A model generated the notes under the pieces. The model was not told the origin of the DNA. It made no database searches and saw nothing but the letters and a program-made list of their open reading frames with translations. Shown in pieces: positions 18,066-27,542 of a stretch of DNA of 64,000 nucleotides (position 1 is its first letter; each line of letters opens with the position of its first letter). Origin of the DNA: Lachnospiraceae bacterium (lineage in GTDB: Bacteria > Bacillota > Clostridia > Lachnospirales > Lachnospiraceae); contig CAJTIR010000016.1 in NCBI GenBank assembly GCA_910576385.1, forward strand, positions 24,310 to 88,309, read 5' to 3'. The position numbers were made by a program, and so were the translations under genes.

Positions 18066-20447
18066 ATGGGATTTCGAGAGCGATTGGGAACAGAATTATT
18101 ATTTTTTGATGGAGCGATGGGTACCATGCTCCAGGAACGTGGATTACAGTCTGGAGCATTGCCAGAGATTTGGAATATCACCAAAGAAGATGTGATTTTG
18201 GAGATCCATAAGCAATATCTGGCTGCTGGCTGCGATATCATAAAAGCAAATACATTTGGCGCCAATCCGTTTAAGGCAAAAGGGACAGGATATACCTGTG
18301 AGGAGCTGACGGCCCAAGGCGTCGCTGTGGCAAAGCGCGCTGTTGCGGAATCAGGCCGGGAGGCTTATACAGCTTTAGATATTGGTTCTCTGGGAAAATT
18401 GTTAGAGCCATTGGGGGATCTGCCGTTTGAGGAAGCATATGATGCATTTAAGCCGATGTGTATCGCTGGAGAACAGGCGGGCGCAGATCTGTGTCTGATT
18501 GAGACAATGAATGATACCTATGAAATCAAGGCCGCTGTGCTTGCCGCTAAGGAAAATACCAATCTGCCAATTGTAGTGACAATGGTGTTTGACGAGTGTG
18601 GAAAGCTGCTGACTGGTGCAGATATGGAGGCTGCTGTCGCCATGCTTGAGGGGCTTAAGGTGGATGCTTTAGGTTTAAACTGTGGATTTGGGCCAGACGT
18701 GATGAAAAATTTCCTGCCGAGGCTTAGAGAAGTTACATCATTGCCGATTGTGGTAAATCCCAATGCCGGACTTCCAGTGGTCGTGGACGGCCGGACTTGT
18801 TTCCAGGTAAGTCCAGAAGAATTTGCTGGCATTATGGAAGAGATTGCTAAGGATGGAGTATCTGTGATGGGCGGCTGCTGTGGAACTACCCCAGCGCATA
18901 TCCATGCCTTGGTGGAGCGATGCAAGAATATTTTGCCCATGAATCTGACAGATAAAAACCGTTCTGTGGTGTCTTCTTATACCCATGCAGTGGTGCTAAA
19001 TCAGCGTCCGAAAATCATTGGCGAGCGGATTAACCCCACGGGAAAATCCCGCTTTAAACAGGCGCTTAGGGATAATGACTTAGAATATATTTATAAAGAA
19101 GCGCTGACACAGCAGGACAAAGGCGCGCATATTTTGGATGTCAATGTCGGTCTTCCAGAAATTGACGAGGTAGAAATGATGCGTTCTGTGGTCACAGGGC
19201 TGCAGGGTATTACCGATCTGCCATTGCAGATTGATACGTCAGATTCTTTGGCAATGGAGGCGGCATTGCGTCTTTATAACGGCAAGCCGCTGTTAAATTC
19301 TGTCAACGGCAAACAGGAATCTATGGATATGGTGTTTCCTCTGGCGGCAAAATATGGCGCGATGGTGGTTTGTCTGACATTGGACGAAAATGGAATACCA
19401 GATACTGCAGAAGGCAGGATTAAAATTGCTGAAAAGATGATCGCAGAGGCGGCAAAATATGGCATTGCCAAAAAAGATCTGCTGATCGATACTTTGACCA
19501 TGACAATAAGCACTGGACAGGAAAATGCTAAAATTACTCTGGATGCACTCTATCATGTGCGGCATGTACTGGGGGTGCACACAACATTAGGTGTGTCTAA
19601 TATTTCCTTTGGATTACCGCAGCGGGAGCGTGTCAATACTGCATTTTTTACGATGGCATTGGCACAGGGACTAAGTGCTGGGATCATCAATCCCAACAGT
19701 GAGGCGATGATGGCGGCCTGCCATGCCTATTGTGCCTTAAATGGCAGTGACAGCCAGTGTGCAGATTATATTAATATTTATTCTCAACAGGCAGAGCAGC
19801 CCAAGGCGGCGGCAAAATCTGGGGAAATCAGTTTGTTTGAGGCGGTGGTGCGCGGGTTAGCCGAAAGTGCCTATCAGGCGGCCAAAAAAGAGTTGGAAAC
19901 GAAGGAACCACTGACAGTGATTGATGAAGAATTGATACCCGCTTTAGATAAAGTGGGACAAGGTTTTGAGAAGAAGACCGTATTTTTGCCGCAGCTTTTG
20001 ATGAGTGCAGATGCGGCCAAGGCCGGTTTTGACGCAATCAAAGAACATTTGCAGGCCAAAGGCGATACATCAGCCTCCAAAGGAACGATTGTTATCGCCA
20101 CGGTAAAAGGAGATATCCATGATATTGGAAAAAACATTGTTAAGGTGTTGTTGGAAAATTATGGATTCCAAGTGATTGATTTAGGGAAAGATGTTCCGCC
20201 GGAAACAGTGGTGGAGGCAGCCAAACAGCATCAAGTAAAACTGGTGGGCTTGAGTGCGCTGATGACTACCACTGTGGCAAATATGGAACTCACGATAAAG
20301 ATGCTCCATGAAGCATTGCCAGATTGTAAAGTGATGGTAGGCGGAGCAGTGCTGACCCAGACCTATGCAGATATGATTGGCGCAGATTTCTATTCTAAAG
20401 ATGCTATGGGTTCTGTACGCTATGCCAATCAATTGTTTCAAGTATAA
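18066..20447 (+). CDS. metH: Cobalamin-dependent methionine synthase (no activation domain)
   Basis: 793 residues. It transfers methyl from methyl-THF through cobalamin to homocysteine. Domains in order: homocysteine methyltransferase (1-295) with zinc ligands C206, C271 and C272 (GGCCGTTPAH); pterin-binding TIM barrel (about 315-565) with IIGERINPTGK; B12 cap (about 585-665); and the B12-binding Rossmann domain (670-793) with D683-x-H685-x-x-G688, H685 being the lower cobalt ligand. The usual C-terminal activation domain (about 330 residues) is absent and is encoded by the preceding gene. Start at 18066 behind GGAGAA, 2 bases after that gene. Confidence 0.97.
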   Translation: MGFRERLGTELLFFDGAMGTMLQERGLQSGALPEIWNITKEDVILEIHKQYLAAGCDIIKANTFGANPFKAKGTGYTCEELTAQGVAVAKRAVAESGREAYTALDIGSLGKLLEPLGDLPFEEAYDAFKPMCIAGEQAGADLCLIETMNDTYEIKAAVLAAKENTNLPIVVTMVFDECGKLLTGADMEAAVAMLEGLKVDALGLNCGFGPDVMKNFLPRLREVTSLPIVVNPNAGLPVVVDGRTCFQVSPEEFAGIMEEIAKDGVSVMGGCCGTTPAHIHALVERCKNILPMNLTDKNRSVVSSYTHAVVLNQRPKIIGERINPTGKSRFKQALRDNDLEYIYKEALTQQDKGAHILDVNVGLPEIDEVEMMRSVVTGLQGITDLPLQIDTSDSLAMEAALRLYNGKPLLNSVNGKQESMDMVFPLAAKYGAMVVCLTLDENGIPDTAEGRIKIAEKMIAEAAKYGIAKKDLLIDTLTMTISTGQENAKITLDALYHVRHVLGVHTTLGVSNISFGLPQRERVNTAFFTMALAQGLSAGIINPNSEAMMAACHAYCALNGSDSQCADYINIYSQQAEQPKAAAKSGEISLFEAVVRGLAESAYQAAKKELETKEPLTVIDEELIPALDKVGQGFEKKTVFLPQLLMSADAAKAGFDAIKEHLQAKGDTSASKGTIVIATVKGDIHDIGKNIVKVLLENYGFQVIDLGKDVPPETVVEAAKQHQVKLVGLSALMTTTVANMELTIKMLHEALPDCKVMVGGAVLTQTYADMIGADFYSKDAMGSVRYANQLFQV

Positions 20448-20574
20448 AGAGAACCACACAATTTAGAACTCTCCAAATCCTTTTTGAATATATTAATATG
20501 AGAGCGATTGTCAAGGTACAAAGTATTTTGCTATTCGCTTTCATAGATATAGAACAGAAAGGAGTTGGAGAGTT

Positions 20575-21486
20575 TTGCATGTGGATTGGGTGATTTTAGG
20601 AATTGTAGCAGCAGTACTCCTGCTGCTTATTTTAATCTGTTGTCTTCGTTATCGGCGCCATAAACGGGCAAAATGCCGCGTACAGGAACGCTGTGATCAT
20701 GAAAAATTATCGGATATCAACCAAGCTTTAGAGCCTTTTGGCTTTGCCTATGATCTGAAACAAGATATTTTTTATTCCCTGCGGGGCGCATGGCAGAGAA
20801 ATTTTGGCTATGGAAAAATATATGATGAAATGGCTCCAACTATGAATATGATTATTCATAGTGAGCCGATTTATTTTGAATATGATGGCCATAGATGGAT
20901 GATTGAGTTCTGGAAAGGACAATACGGCGTCACCACTGGAGCAGAGGTTGGCATTTATATCGAACGAAAGCGGGGGCATGAAAAAGCTCCAGAAGATGTG
21001 TTTTACCAGTGTGTTTCCGAAGAAGAGGAAATTCCTATTAGTATGATTTTATACAAAAATGGGAAACAAATGTTTCGGCGGGAGAAAAAACATTGGTGGC
21101 TTACTGGGTTTTCACTGGGAGAATTTTCCTGGCCAGGGGAGCTGATGTTGGAAGTTTCTGTGACTTTCCCTAATATTGAAATGCTAGAAGCTTTTTTGGA
21201 AGGATGTTATCGTGTCGGTTATCAGCCAGAGGATCTGCATATCTGGTACAAACGGGTAACATTACGGCTCTGTCAGCCCAAAGCAAAACAGCCTTCCAAA
21301 TATGGGAAAATTTTTGGCCGCTGGATTCAATGGCAAAATGCCCATAACTGTAAGCTTTATCACAGGGTGACAAAAGATTTTACCAGAACAATTGATAAAT
21401 TGGACTATCTGATGCAGGCATACCCCAGGATTTTTAGCATAATTATAAAAACAGGAAGAATTGCCTGGGAGAAAAAGAAAAAATGA
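20575..21486 (+). CDS. DUF4474 membrane-anchored protein
   Basis: 303 residues from TTG at 20575 (AAAGGAG upstream); the GTG two codons on is an alternative. One N-terminal membrane helix (about 5-24) is followed by a basic stretch and the DUF4474 domain, recognisable from NQALEPFGFAYDLKQDIFYS and from PIYFEYDGHRWMIEFWKGQY. The family is common in Lachnospiraceae and has no known function. The stop overlaps the start of the next gene (ATGA), so it is translated together with a metallophosphoesterase, which hints at an envelope-linked pair. Confidence 0.75.
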   Translation: MHVDWVILGIVAAVLLLLILICCLRYRRHKRAKCRVQERCDHEKLSDINQALEPFGFAYDLKQDIFYSLRGAWQRNFGYGKIYDEMAPTMNMIIHSEPIYFEYDGHRWMIEFWKGQYGVTTGAEVGIYIERKRGHEKAPEDVFYQCVSEEEEIPISMILYKNGKQMFRREKKHWWLTGFSLGEFSWPGELMLEVSVTFPNIEMLEAFLEGCYRVGYQPEDLHIWYKRVTLRLCQPKAKQPSKYGKIFGRWIQWQNAHNCKLYHRVTKDFTRTIDKLDYLMQAYPRIFSIIIKTGRIAWEKKKK

Positions 21487-22376
21487 GCCGTACTAAAAAA
21501 AAATTAGATCAGGCATATGAAAATGCACTGTGCATCTCTTTCGATAAAGGAAGCCGAATTGTATTGATGAGTGACTGTCATCGAGGAATTGGCAATTGGG
21601 GAGATAATTTTCAGCCTAATCAAAATCTATTTTTTGCAGCACTACAGTATTATAATCGAAGAAATTTCATTTATATTGAGCTGGGAGATGGAGACGAGCT
21701 CTGGGAAAATAGAGAACTAAAGGAAATTGTGCGGATCCACAGCAATCAATTCTGGCTGATGGGAGAGTTTTATAAAAAAGGACGGTTTTATATGCTGTTC
21801 GGGAATCATGACCGCAAGAAGGGCTGTGAGAAGTATTTTAAATCTCATTGTCATAGTTACTTTTCCGAGACAGAGACACAGATGAGAAGTCTGTTTCCTG
21901 ATATGAAAGTACAGGAAGCCATTCGCCTGCAAGAGCGAAAAAGTGGTGTAGAATTATTTTTAGTACATGGACATCAGGGGGATTTGTGGAATGATACTTT
22001 GTGGAAATTGACAAGGTTTTTAGTTCGCTATCTCTGGCGTCCTCTGGAGCTGGCGGGGTGTAACGACCCCACCAGCGCAGCAAAAAATTATCAGCGAAAA
22101 GAAAAGACGGAAAAGAGGCTGGCAGAATGGGCACAGGAACATCAAAAAATTTTAGTTGCCGGGCATACGCATAGGCCTTCTTTCCCAAAACCGGGGGAAG
22201 GATATTATTTTAATGATGGCAGTTGCGTGCATCCCAGATGTATTACAGCGCTAGAACTGGAATGCGGTGCAATTTCTCTTGTGAAATGGAGTGTAAAAGT
22301 GAGGGAAGATAATGTGCTCTATATAGGAAGGGAATTATTGGATGGTCCCAGGGCTTTGACAGAATATTCTATCTAA
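21483..22376 (+). CDS. Calcineurin-like metallophosphoesterase
   Basis: 297 residues. Metal-binding motifs appear in order: MSDCHRGIGNW (D-x-H), LGDGDELWE (GD-x-x-E), FGNHDRKKG (GNHD), LVHGHQGD (GHQGD) and VAGHTHRPSFP (GHTH). This matches two-metal calcineurin-fold hydrolases. LpxH-like enzymes share the GDxxE and GHTH layout, but without lipid A genes the substrate is unknown. It overlaps the DUF4474 gene by 4 bases. Confidence 0.85.
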   Translation: MSRTKKKLDQAYENALCISFDKGSRIVLMSDCHRGIGNWGDNFQPNQNLFFAALQYYNRRNFIYIELGDGDELWENRELKEIVRIHSNQFWLMGEFYKKGRFYMLFGNHDRKKGCEKYFKSHCHSYFSETETQMRSLFPDMKVQEAIRLQERKSGVELFLVHGHQGDLWNDTLWKLTRFLVRYLWRPLELAGCNDPTSAAKNYQRKEKTEKRLAEWAQEHQKILVAGHTHRPSFPKPGEGYYFNDGSCVHPRCITALELECGAISLVKWSVKVREDNVLYIGRELLDGPRALTEYSI

Positions 22377-22540
22377 TTTACTTTGACATGCAACATTTTG
22401 TCTCTCTTATGCATCTAATATTATAAGAAAAACTTAAGAAATTTTGTAAGATACAAATAAGACTAATCTGCTATGCTATAAGAAAACTTTGGAAAAATTG
22501 GAAGATTTTACCAGCAGATAGAGAGAAGGGCGGGGTTATT

Positions 22541-23155
22541 ATGACGATCCGAAAAGAAAATCTGGTTATGCAGTTACAGCTGCATCATGAGAAAGCATTA
22601 GAAGTGCTGCTTGCAGAGCATGGAGAGCGGCTGCTTTCCATAATCCGCAAGCACCTGTTTACACTGCCACATTTACAGCAGGACTGTCTTGTAGATGTTA
22701 TACAATCTATTTGGGACTACATAGATTGTTTTGACAAGGAGAATGAATTTGAAAATTGGATTGGCTCTGTAGCCAGGTATCGCTGTCTGGAATTTTTAAA
22801 GCTCCACAGAAATGAAGCCACCATTGCCTGGTTGATTGAGAAGGAGATTGCGGAAGAGGAAGAAGTGATGGTAAGTTGTCTGGAGCCGGACGAGCAGAAG
22901 TTATTTTTCCGTTTTTATAGAGAAGAGGAACTTTTGCAAGACGCCAGTTTGACATATCGGAATATGTATGAGCTTTTAAACTGCATTGACACCGATATCT
23001 GTGAATATGAAAAAGAACCACATTGTATAAAGAAATGGGACGAGATATTAAGGAGGATTCAGATACGAAAAAAGGAGAAACGGCATAGATTTTCCTTTTT
23101 GAAATATCTGGGATATTCATTTGGCCGAATGTTGGCAATAAATATAGAATTATAA
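22541..23155 (+). CDS. Sigma-70-like protein lacking the region-4 helix-turn-helix
   Basis: 204 residues. Residues about 25-90 resemble sigma region 2 (QDCLVDVIQSIWDYIDCF, FENWIGSVARYRCLEFLK), and LEPDEQKLFFRFYREEEL (about 117-134) resembles the start of region 4. The expected DNA-binding helix-turn-helix is missing. Instead the sequence passes into MYELLNCIDTDICEYEKEP and a basic tail, which looks like the cytoplasmic N-terminus of the anti-sigma proteins usually encoded next to such sigma factors. I infer an internal deletion that fused a sigma gene to its anti-sigma gene. It may be inactive or act as a dominant regulator. The start is uncertain: ATG 22541 or 22568. Confidence 0.6.
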   Translation: MTIRKENLVMQLQLHHEKALEVLLAEHGERLLSIIRKHLFTLPHLQQDCLVDVIQSIWDYIDCFDKENEFENWIGSVARYRCLEFLKLHRNEATIAWLIEKEIAEEEEVMVSCLEPDEQKLFFRFYREEELLQDASLTYRNMYELLNCIDTDICEYEKEPHCIKKWDEILRRIQIRKKEKRHRFSFLKYLGYSFGRMLAINIEL

Positions 23156-23215
23156 TAGATGGATGGAATATTTATCTAGCAGTGAATGAAAGGACGCAGA
23201 AAGGAAGAATTTATT

Positions 23216-23998
23216 ATGCCAGATATGATCTTTAAGAGATTTGCACAGATAGACTGTGTGGAAGCAATTGCACTTGGCGGTTCAAGGGCAGGCAGGGTGT
23301 ACGATGAAAAGTCAGATTATGATGTGTATGTATATGTGACAGCTCCGATGGAAGAAGAAATACGCAGACAGATTTTATCAGAGTATTGTAGTTCAATGGA
23401 GATTGGCAATCATTATTGGGAATATGAGGATAACTGTGTTTTAAACAATGGGATTGACATTGATATTTTATACCGTGATTTAGATCAGTTTTGTAAAGAT
23501 ATTGAGCGGGTTGTTGTACAATGTCAGGCCTCAAATAGTTATACTACATGTATGTGGCATAATCTCATAAATTGTAAGATCATATATGACAGAACTGGAA
23601 AGCTCAAGGCGGCCAAAGAAAAATATGACATTCCATATCCACAAGATTTGAAAAAGGCAATTATAGTAAGACAGCTTAACTTGATGGAGAATGCTTTACC
23701 AGCATATAAAGGACAGATTGAAAAAGCGCTTAGGCGCAAAGATTTTGTGAGTGTCAATCACAGAGTAACAGAATTTTTAGCGTCTTATTTTGACTTGTTG
23801 TTTGCACTCAATGAAAAAACACATCCTGGTGAAAAACGTCTGATTGAATTGTGTAAAAGCAGTTGTCCAATCTTACCGAAAGATTTTGAGAAAAATATCA
23901 AGGTGTTGCTTTCACATTTATATTTAGGTGATGATAATTATATAAAAGTAATGGATGATCTTAATAGGATGATAACATCTGTCAAACAGATACTCTAA
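23216..23998 (+). CDS. DUF4037 nucleotidyltransferase
   Basis: 260 residues from the ATG at 23216 with AAAGGAAG upstream; the upstream start at 23186 is unlikely. The polymerase-beta-type core shows GGSRAG (21-26), D34-Y-D36 and the third acidic site around D81-I-D83. The C-terminal half (LNLMENALPAYKGQIEKAL and on) matches DUF4037, the helical partner domain of aminoglycoside-adenylyltransferase-like proteins. It probably transfers a nucleotide to a small molecule or protein; the target is unknown. The stop is one base from the stop of the convergent kinase gene. Confidence 0.75.
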   Translation: MPDMIFKRFAQIDCVEAIALGGSRAGRVYDEKSDYDVYVYVTAPMEEEIRRQILSEYCSSMEIGNHYWEYEDNCVLNNGIDIDILYRDLDQFCKDIERVVVQCQASNSYTTCMWHNLINCKIIYDRTGKLKAAKEKYDIPYPQDLKKAIIVRQLNLMENALPAYKGQIEKALRRKDFVSVNHRVTEFLASYFDLLFALNEKTHPGEKRLIELCKSSCPILPKDFEKNIKVLLSHLYLGDDNYIKVMDDLNRMITSVKQIL

Positions 23999-23999
23999 A

Positions 24000-25310
24000 T
24001 CAAAGAAGAACTGTCACCAGAAGGGAATCTTCATCTCTGCGCTCAGCCCAGATCTTGCCTTTATGAGCATCTGTGACTGCCCGGGCGATGGACAGGCCAA
24101 TACCGTATCCGCCAGTCTCAGAATTACGGGAAGCGTCTGTTCGGTAAAAACGGTCAAATAAGTGGGGGAAATGTTCTGGTGCAAGTTCTCTGGCTGGATT
24201 GCAGACCATAAGACAGATGTTTTTACCTCGCTGTTCTACCGTAACTTCAATGGAACTTTGGGGCGGTGAATATTTGACAGCGTTGTCTAAAAGAATGGAG
24301 ACAAGCTGGCCGATGGCGGATTGATCTCCATAGTAGGACAACAGCGGTTTGATGTTTACAGAAAAAGATTTTCCTTGTGCAGAGGCTAGTGGCTGGAAAG
24401 ATTGTATTGTTTCTTCCACTAGATCTGAGATAGAAAAATCAATTTTTTGGAGATGTTTTTTCGATTCCTCCATACGGGAAAGGTAAATCAGGCTGTTTGT
24501 GAGCTTCAAAAGACGCGCCGTTTGTTTTTGAATGCTCTGGCTCCATTCTGTTGTTCCATATTCCAGTTCTAAAATCTCACAGTTGGCATCAATAATGGTG
24601 AGCGGTGTTTTAATTTCATGTCCAGCATCGGTGATAAACTGACGTTGTTTCTCATAACTTTCTGAGATTGGCTTCATTACAATTCGCGAAAAAAAGAATA
24701 CTAAAACCAGTACAGAGCATAACCCCAGAGCCGAAACCAGAATACTGGTTAGTAAAAAGGAGCGGAATGTGGCGAGCGTTCGGCTGCAATCCAGAAAAAG
24801 AATGCGAGTTCCGTCAGGACAGGCTTCCCTGAGATAACGGTAGGAGGAGAGAAAACCGGTGATTTTTCCAGATTTCCAGATTTGCGAGGCATAATCGGAG
24901 GCAGTATTCTCATCAACAGCGGCAATTTTTCCAGTATCTGTGGATTTTATGGTTCCATTTTCATCTAAGATTACAGAAAAATAGCGTGTCTCATAAGGCA
25001 TTTCTGGAGAAAATTTGCGATTATGTACAGCCCCAGGTTCGGACGGCTGCTGTGTATCTGTGTGTTCGGAAGGGTCTCTTTTTTCTGAACGATTTGCAGA
25101 AGGCCGATTTTCCAGAGAGTTTTTATCCAAAGGGGGAAGTTTTTTGGGGAAATGGCCATTGTTTTCTGAGAGGATAGATAAAATATCCTCGGCGTCCTTT
25201 ACCACCTTTTGATAGTTCAGTATGTTAATTGAACCCATAATCACGGTCAATACCAGAAGTATGGAGAGCATTGAAATTAGAATAAACCGGTTCTGCAGCT
25301 TTTTGATCAT
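24000..25310 (-). CDS. Sensor histidine kinase
   Basis: 436 residues with membrane helices at about 10-30 and 186-210 and an extracytoplasmic domain of about 150 residues, part of it polar and low in complexity (60-100). The HisKA box is FITDAGHEIKTPLT with phospho-acceptor H231; the N box LLDNAVKYS is at 341-349 and the G box GGYGIGL at 400-406. No clear HAMP domain is visible. Its start overlaps the response-regulator gene by 4 bases. It is last in the antiporter/regulator/kinase operon and may sense ions or envelope state. Confidence 0.93.
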   Translation of the reverse strand: MIKKLQNRFILISMLSILLVLTVIMGSINILNYQKVVKDAEDILSILSENNGHFPKKLPPLDKNSLENRPSANRSEKRDPSEHTDTQQPSEPGAVHNRKFSPEMPYETRYFSVILDENGTIKSTDTGKIAAVDENTASDYASQIWKSGKITGFLSSYRYLREACPDGTRILFLDCSRTLATFRSFLLTSILVSALGLCSVLVLVFFFSRIVMKPISESYEKQRQFITDAGHEIKTPLTIIDANCEILELEYGTTEWSQSIQKQTARLLKLTNSLIYLSRMEESKKHLQKIDFSISDLVEETIQSFQPLASAQGKSFSVNIKPLLSYYGDQSAIGQLVSILLDNAVKYSPPQSSIEVTVEQRGKNICLMVCNPARELAPEHFPHLFDRFYRTDASRNSETGGYGIGLSIARAVTDAHKGKIWAERRDEDSLLVTVLL

Positions 25311-25981
25311 GGCAGTACCTCCAGAAAATAACCCGCATTTCGCGCAGCTTTTAACTGTACATTGGCATGAAGTGCCGTCAGTTTTTTGCGCAAATAGGAA
25401 ATATAGACCCAGACAACATTAGATTCTGCTTCACTATCATAGCCCCAGATCCGTTCTAAAAAGCGTTCGCTGGGGATAAGCTGTCCAGGGTTCGCCATCA
25501 ACATTTCCAACATCTGAAATTCTTTGTTGGTGAGCCGAAAATTTCCTGTGGGGGAGGAGAGGGTATAGGAGGCAAGATCCAACGTCAAATTGCCGGTATG
25601 CAGACTGGCATTGACTGCGCTGGTATGTTCTCTGGTCATGGCGCGTATTCTGGCAAGAAGTTCTTTGGCGGCAAAAGGCTTGGTCAGATAATCATTTGCT
25701 CCGGCGTCCAGTCCTTCCACTTTGTCATCAACTTCAGATTTTGCAGTCAATAAAAGCACCGGAATCAGATTTCTCTTCTCCCGGAGCTTTTTTAAAACCG
25801 TAAGGCCGTCAACCCTGGGCATCATAATGTCCAGGATTAAGCCGTCATAATTATTACTATTTAAATATTCCAGCGCCTCTTCGCCATCATAAACAGCGTC
25901 CACAGAATAATTGCTGCGTTCTAAGATGGTAGTCAGTGCGCGTGATAGTTCTTTTTCGTCTTCTGCAAGTAATAATCGCAT
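25307..25981 (-). CDS. OmpR/PhoB-type response regulator
   Basis: 224 residues: receiver domain (1-118) with the acidic pair at E7/D8, phospho-acceptor D51 (LILDIMMPRVDG) and K101 (LTKPFAAKELLARI), then an OmpR-type winged helix (about 127-222, GYDSEAESNVVWVYISYLRKK region). It overlaps the kinase gene by 4 bases and lies 41 bases after the antiporter gene, so all three are probably co-transcribed. Confidence 0.95.
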   Translation of the reverse strand: MRLLLAEDEKELSRALTTILERSNYSVDAVYDGEEALEYLNSNNYDGLILDIMMPRVDGLTVLKKLREKRNLIPVLLLTAKSEVDDKVEGLDAGANDYLTKPFAAKELLARIRAMTREHTSAVNASLHTGNLTLDLASYTLSSPTGNFRLTNKEFQMLEMLMANPGQLIPSERFLERIWGYDSEAESNVVWVYISYLRKKLTALHANVQLKAARNAGYFLEVLP

Positions 25982-26022
25982 ATCTCTATTCCCCTTCTCT
26001 GGAATCTCTTATGGGCAGCGTA

Positions 26023-27219
26023 TTATGCAGTTGCAGGCTGCTGCGGTTTATTTTTCTTCTTAAAGACGATTTTTAAAAGAATTGGTGTGATAATGGTAGT
26101 GATTACAACCATAACAACAATTGGAGCATAGAGAGTATCACTAATCAGGCCCAAAGCTTCTCCCTTATTTGCTACAATCAACGCCACTTCTCCACGAGAG
26201 ATCATACCCACACCAATCTGCAGAGATTCCCTTGAAGTATAGCCCATAATTTTTGCTCCCAGTCCGCAGCCGACTACCTTGGTCAAAATGGCGACTACCA
26301 GCAGTACAATGGTAAATATAATGATATTGGAGGACATGGAACTGAGTTCTACTTTAAGTCCGATGCTTGCAAAGAATACTGGGGCGACCAAAATATAGGA
26401 AACAGTGTCAAACTCCCGATATGCAATTTCTCGCTTAGTGCTGTGGCTTAAGATCAATCCAGCGGCATAAGCGCCAGTGATATCTGCAACGCCAAAGAAT
26501 GCCTCCGCACAGAAGGACATAACCAGACAGAATGCAAAGATTAAAATTACATAACGCCGATTCGGTCTGGGGTCAAAGGAAATCCATTTTTGAATGACAA
26601 AGTGGAAGGCAAGCCCAAAGGCAGCGGCAAATACAAAGAAGCCCACGATTTTCAGCAAAACTATCCAAAGGTTGGTGCTGGGGTCCGCCATACTTGTGAC
26701 AACAGTCAGCGCAATAATGCCTAAAATATCATCAATGATCGCAGCGCCCAAGATTGCAGTTCCCGCCTTGGTGGAAATCTTGCCCATTTCTTTCAAAGTT
26801 TCCACAGAAATACTAACGGAAGTAGCAGTCAGGATAATACCAATGAAAACATATTGCAAAAAGGTGCTTGCTGGCAGGTCGCTGGAACCTACATTACATG
26901 CATAGGCAACGCCAAGCCCTCCCAAAAGCGGAACTAATACGCCTACTAATGCGATCACAAAAGAGGCGAGCCCAGATTTTTTCAGCTCTTCTGTGTCCGT
27001 TTCCAAGCCGGCCATAAACATCAGAACAATGACACCGATCTCAGAAATCTGGTTTAAGAAGGTGGAACCGTGCAGCAAACCGAAACAAGCAGGACCAAGC
27101 AGCAGACCGGCAAGCAGAGCACCCACTACCTGCGGCATATGCGCTTTCCTGGTGATAAGCCCTAAGAGCTTGGTACTAAATAAGATAATCGCTAAATACA
27201 ATAGATAATCGTAATTCAT
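26023..27219 (-). CDS. CPA2 cation/proton antiporter (NapA-like)
   Basis: 398 residues from the ATG at 27217-27219, which has GGAGG at the correct distance; an upstream start at 27234 overlaps that ribosome site. About twelve membrane helices. GLETDTEEL follows helix three. The paired aspartates D163-D164 in GAAIIDDILG are the ion-binding site of electrogenic Na+/H+ antiporters such as NapA. There is no C-terminal TrkA-N domain. It is the first gene of an operon with a two-component system, under its own promoter and a structured leader. Confidence 0.9.
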   Translation of the reverse strand: MNYDYLLYLAIILFSTKLLGLITRKAHMPQVVGALLAGLLLGPACFGLLHGSTFLNQISEIGVIVLMFMAGLETDTEELKKSGLASFVIALVGVLVPLLGGLGVAYACNVGSSDLPASTFLQYVFIGIILTATSVSISVETLKEMGKISTKAGTAILGAAIIDDILGIIALTVVTSMADPSTNLWIVLLKIVGFFVFAAAFGLAFHFVIQKWISFDPRPNRRYVILIFAFCLVMSFCAEAFFGVADITGAYAAGLILSHSTKREIAYREFDTVSYILVAPVFFASIGLKVELSSMSSNIIIFTIVLLVVAILTKVVGCGLGAKIMGYTSRESLQIGVGMISRGEVALIVANKGEALGLISDTLYAPIVVMVVITTIITPILLKIVFKKKNKPQQPATA

Positions 27220-27263
27220 AAAAATATCCTCCATCTGTATCTATTCACGAGGCAATTTCAGGA

Positions 27264-27317
27264 AATATATATTTTGGGGCACCCCACTTTGGCTTGTAGC
27301 CTTACCAAAAAATATAT
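27264..27317 (-). promoter_or_regulatory. Structured leader RNA before the antiporter
   Basis: On the minus strand, ATATATTTT...TTGG pairs with CCAAAATATATAT to close a domain that holds GGCTACAAGCC and GGGGTGCCCC hairpins. It lies between the promoter at 27355-27383 and the antiporter start. I cannot match it to a known riboswitch by memory; Na+ or Li+ riboswitch classes are the obvious candidates to test. Confidence 0.45.
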
Positions 27318-27354
27318 CAATTCTGTAATTGCCAATATCTATTAATTCTATGGC

Positions 27355-27383
27355 ATTATAACTCTGAAAAAAAGAAATTACAA
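27355..27383 (-). promoter_or_regulatory. Promoter of the antiporter/two-component operon
   Basis: Minus-strand TTGTAA (27378-27383), 17 bases, TATAAT (27355-27360). It predicts a 5' leader of about 130 bases before the antiporter ATG. Confidence 0.75.
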
Positions 27384-27542
27384 GTAGAAAAAATACTAAT
27401 TAATAACAAAAATAGACAGTCCCAAATTATGAATGAAAAAAAACATAGTAGTTTGGCTATCTTTTTGCAGTTTTAAATTGTTATACCAGTTGAGGATTTC
27501 CGAACTTGTCTTGATGTTATGAAACTTGGAAAGGAGGCGTAT

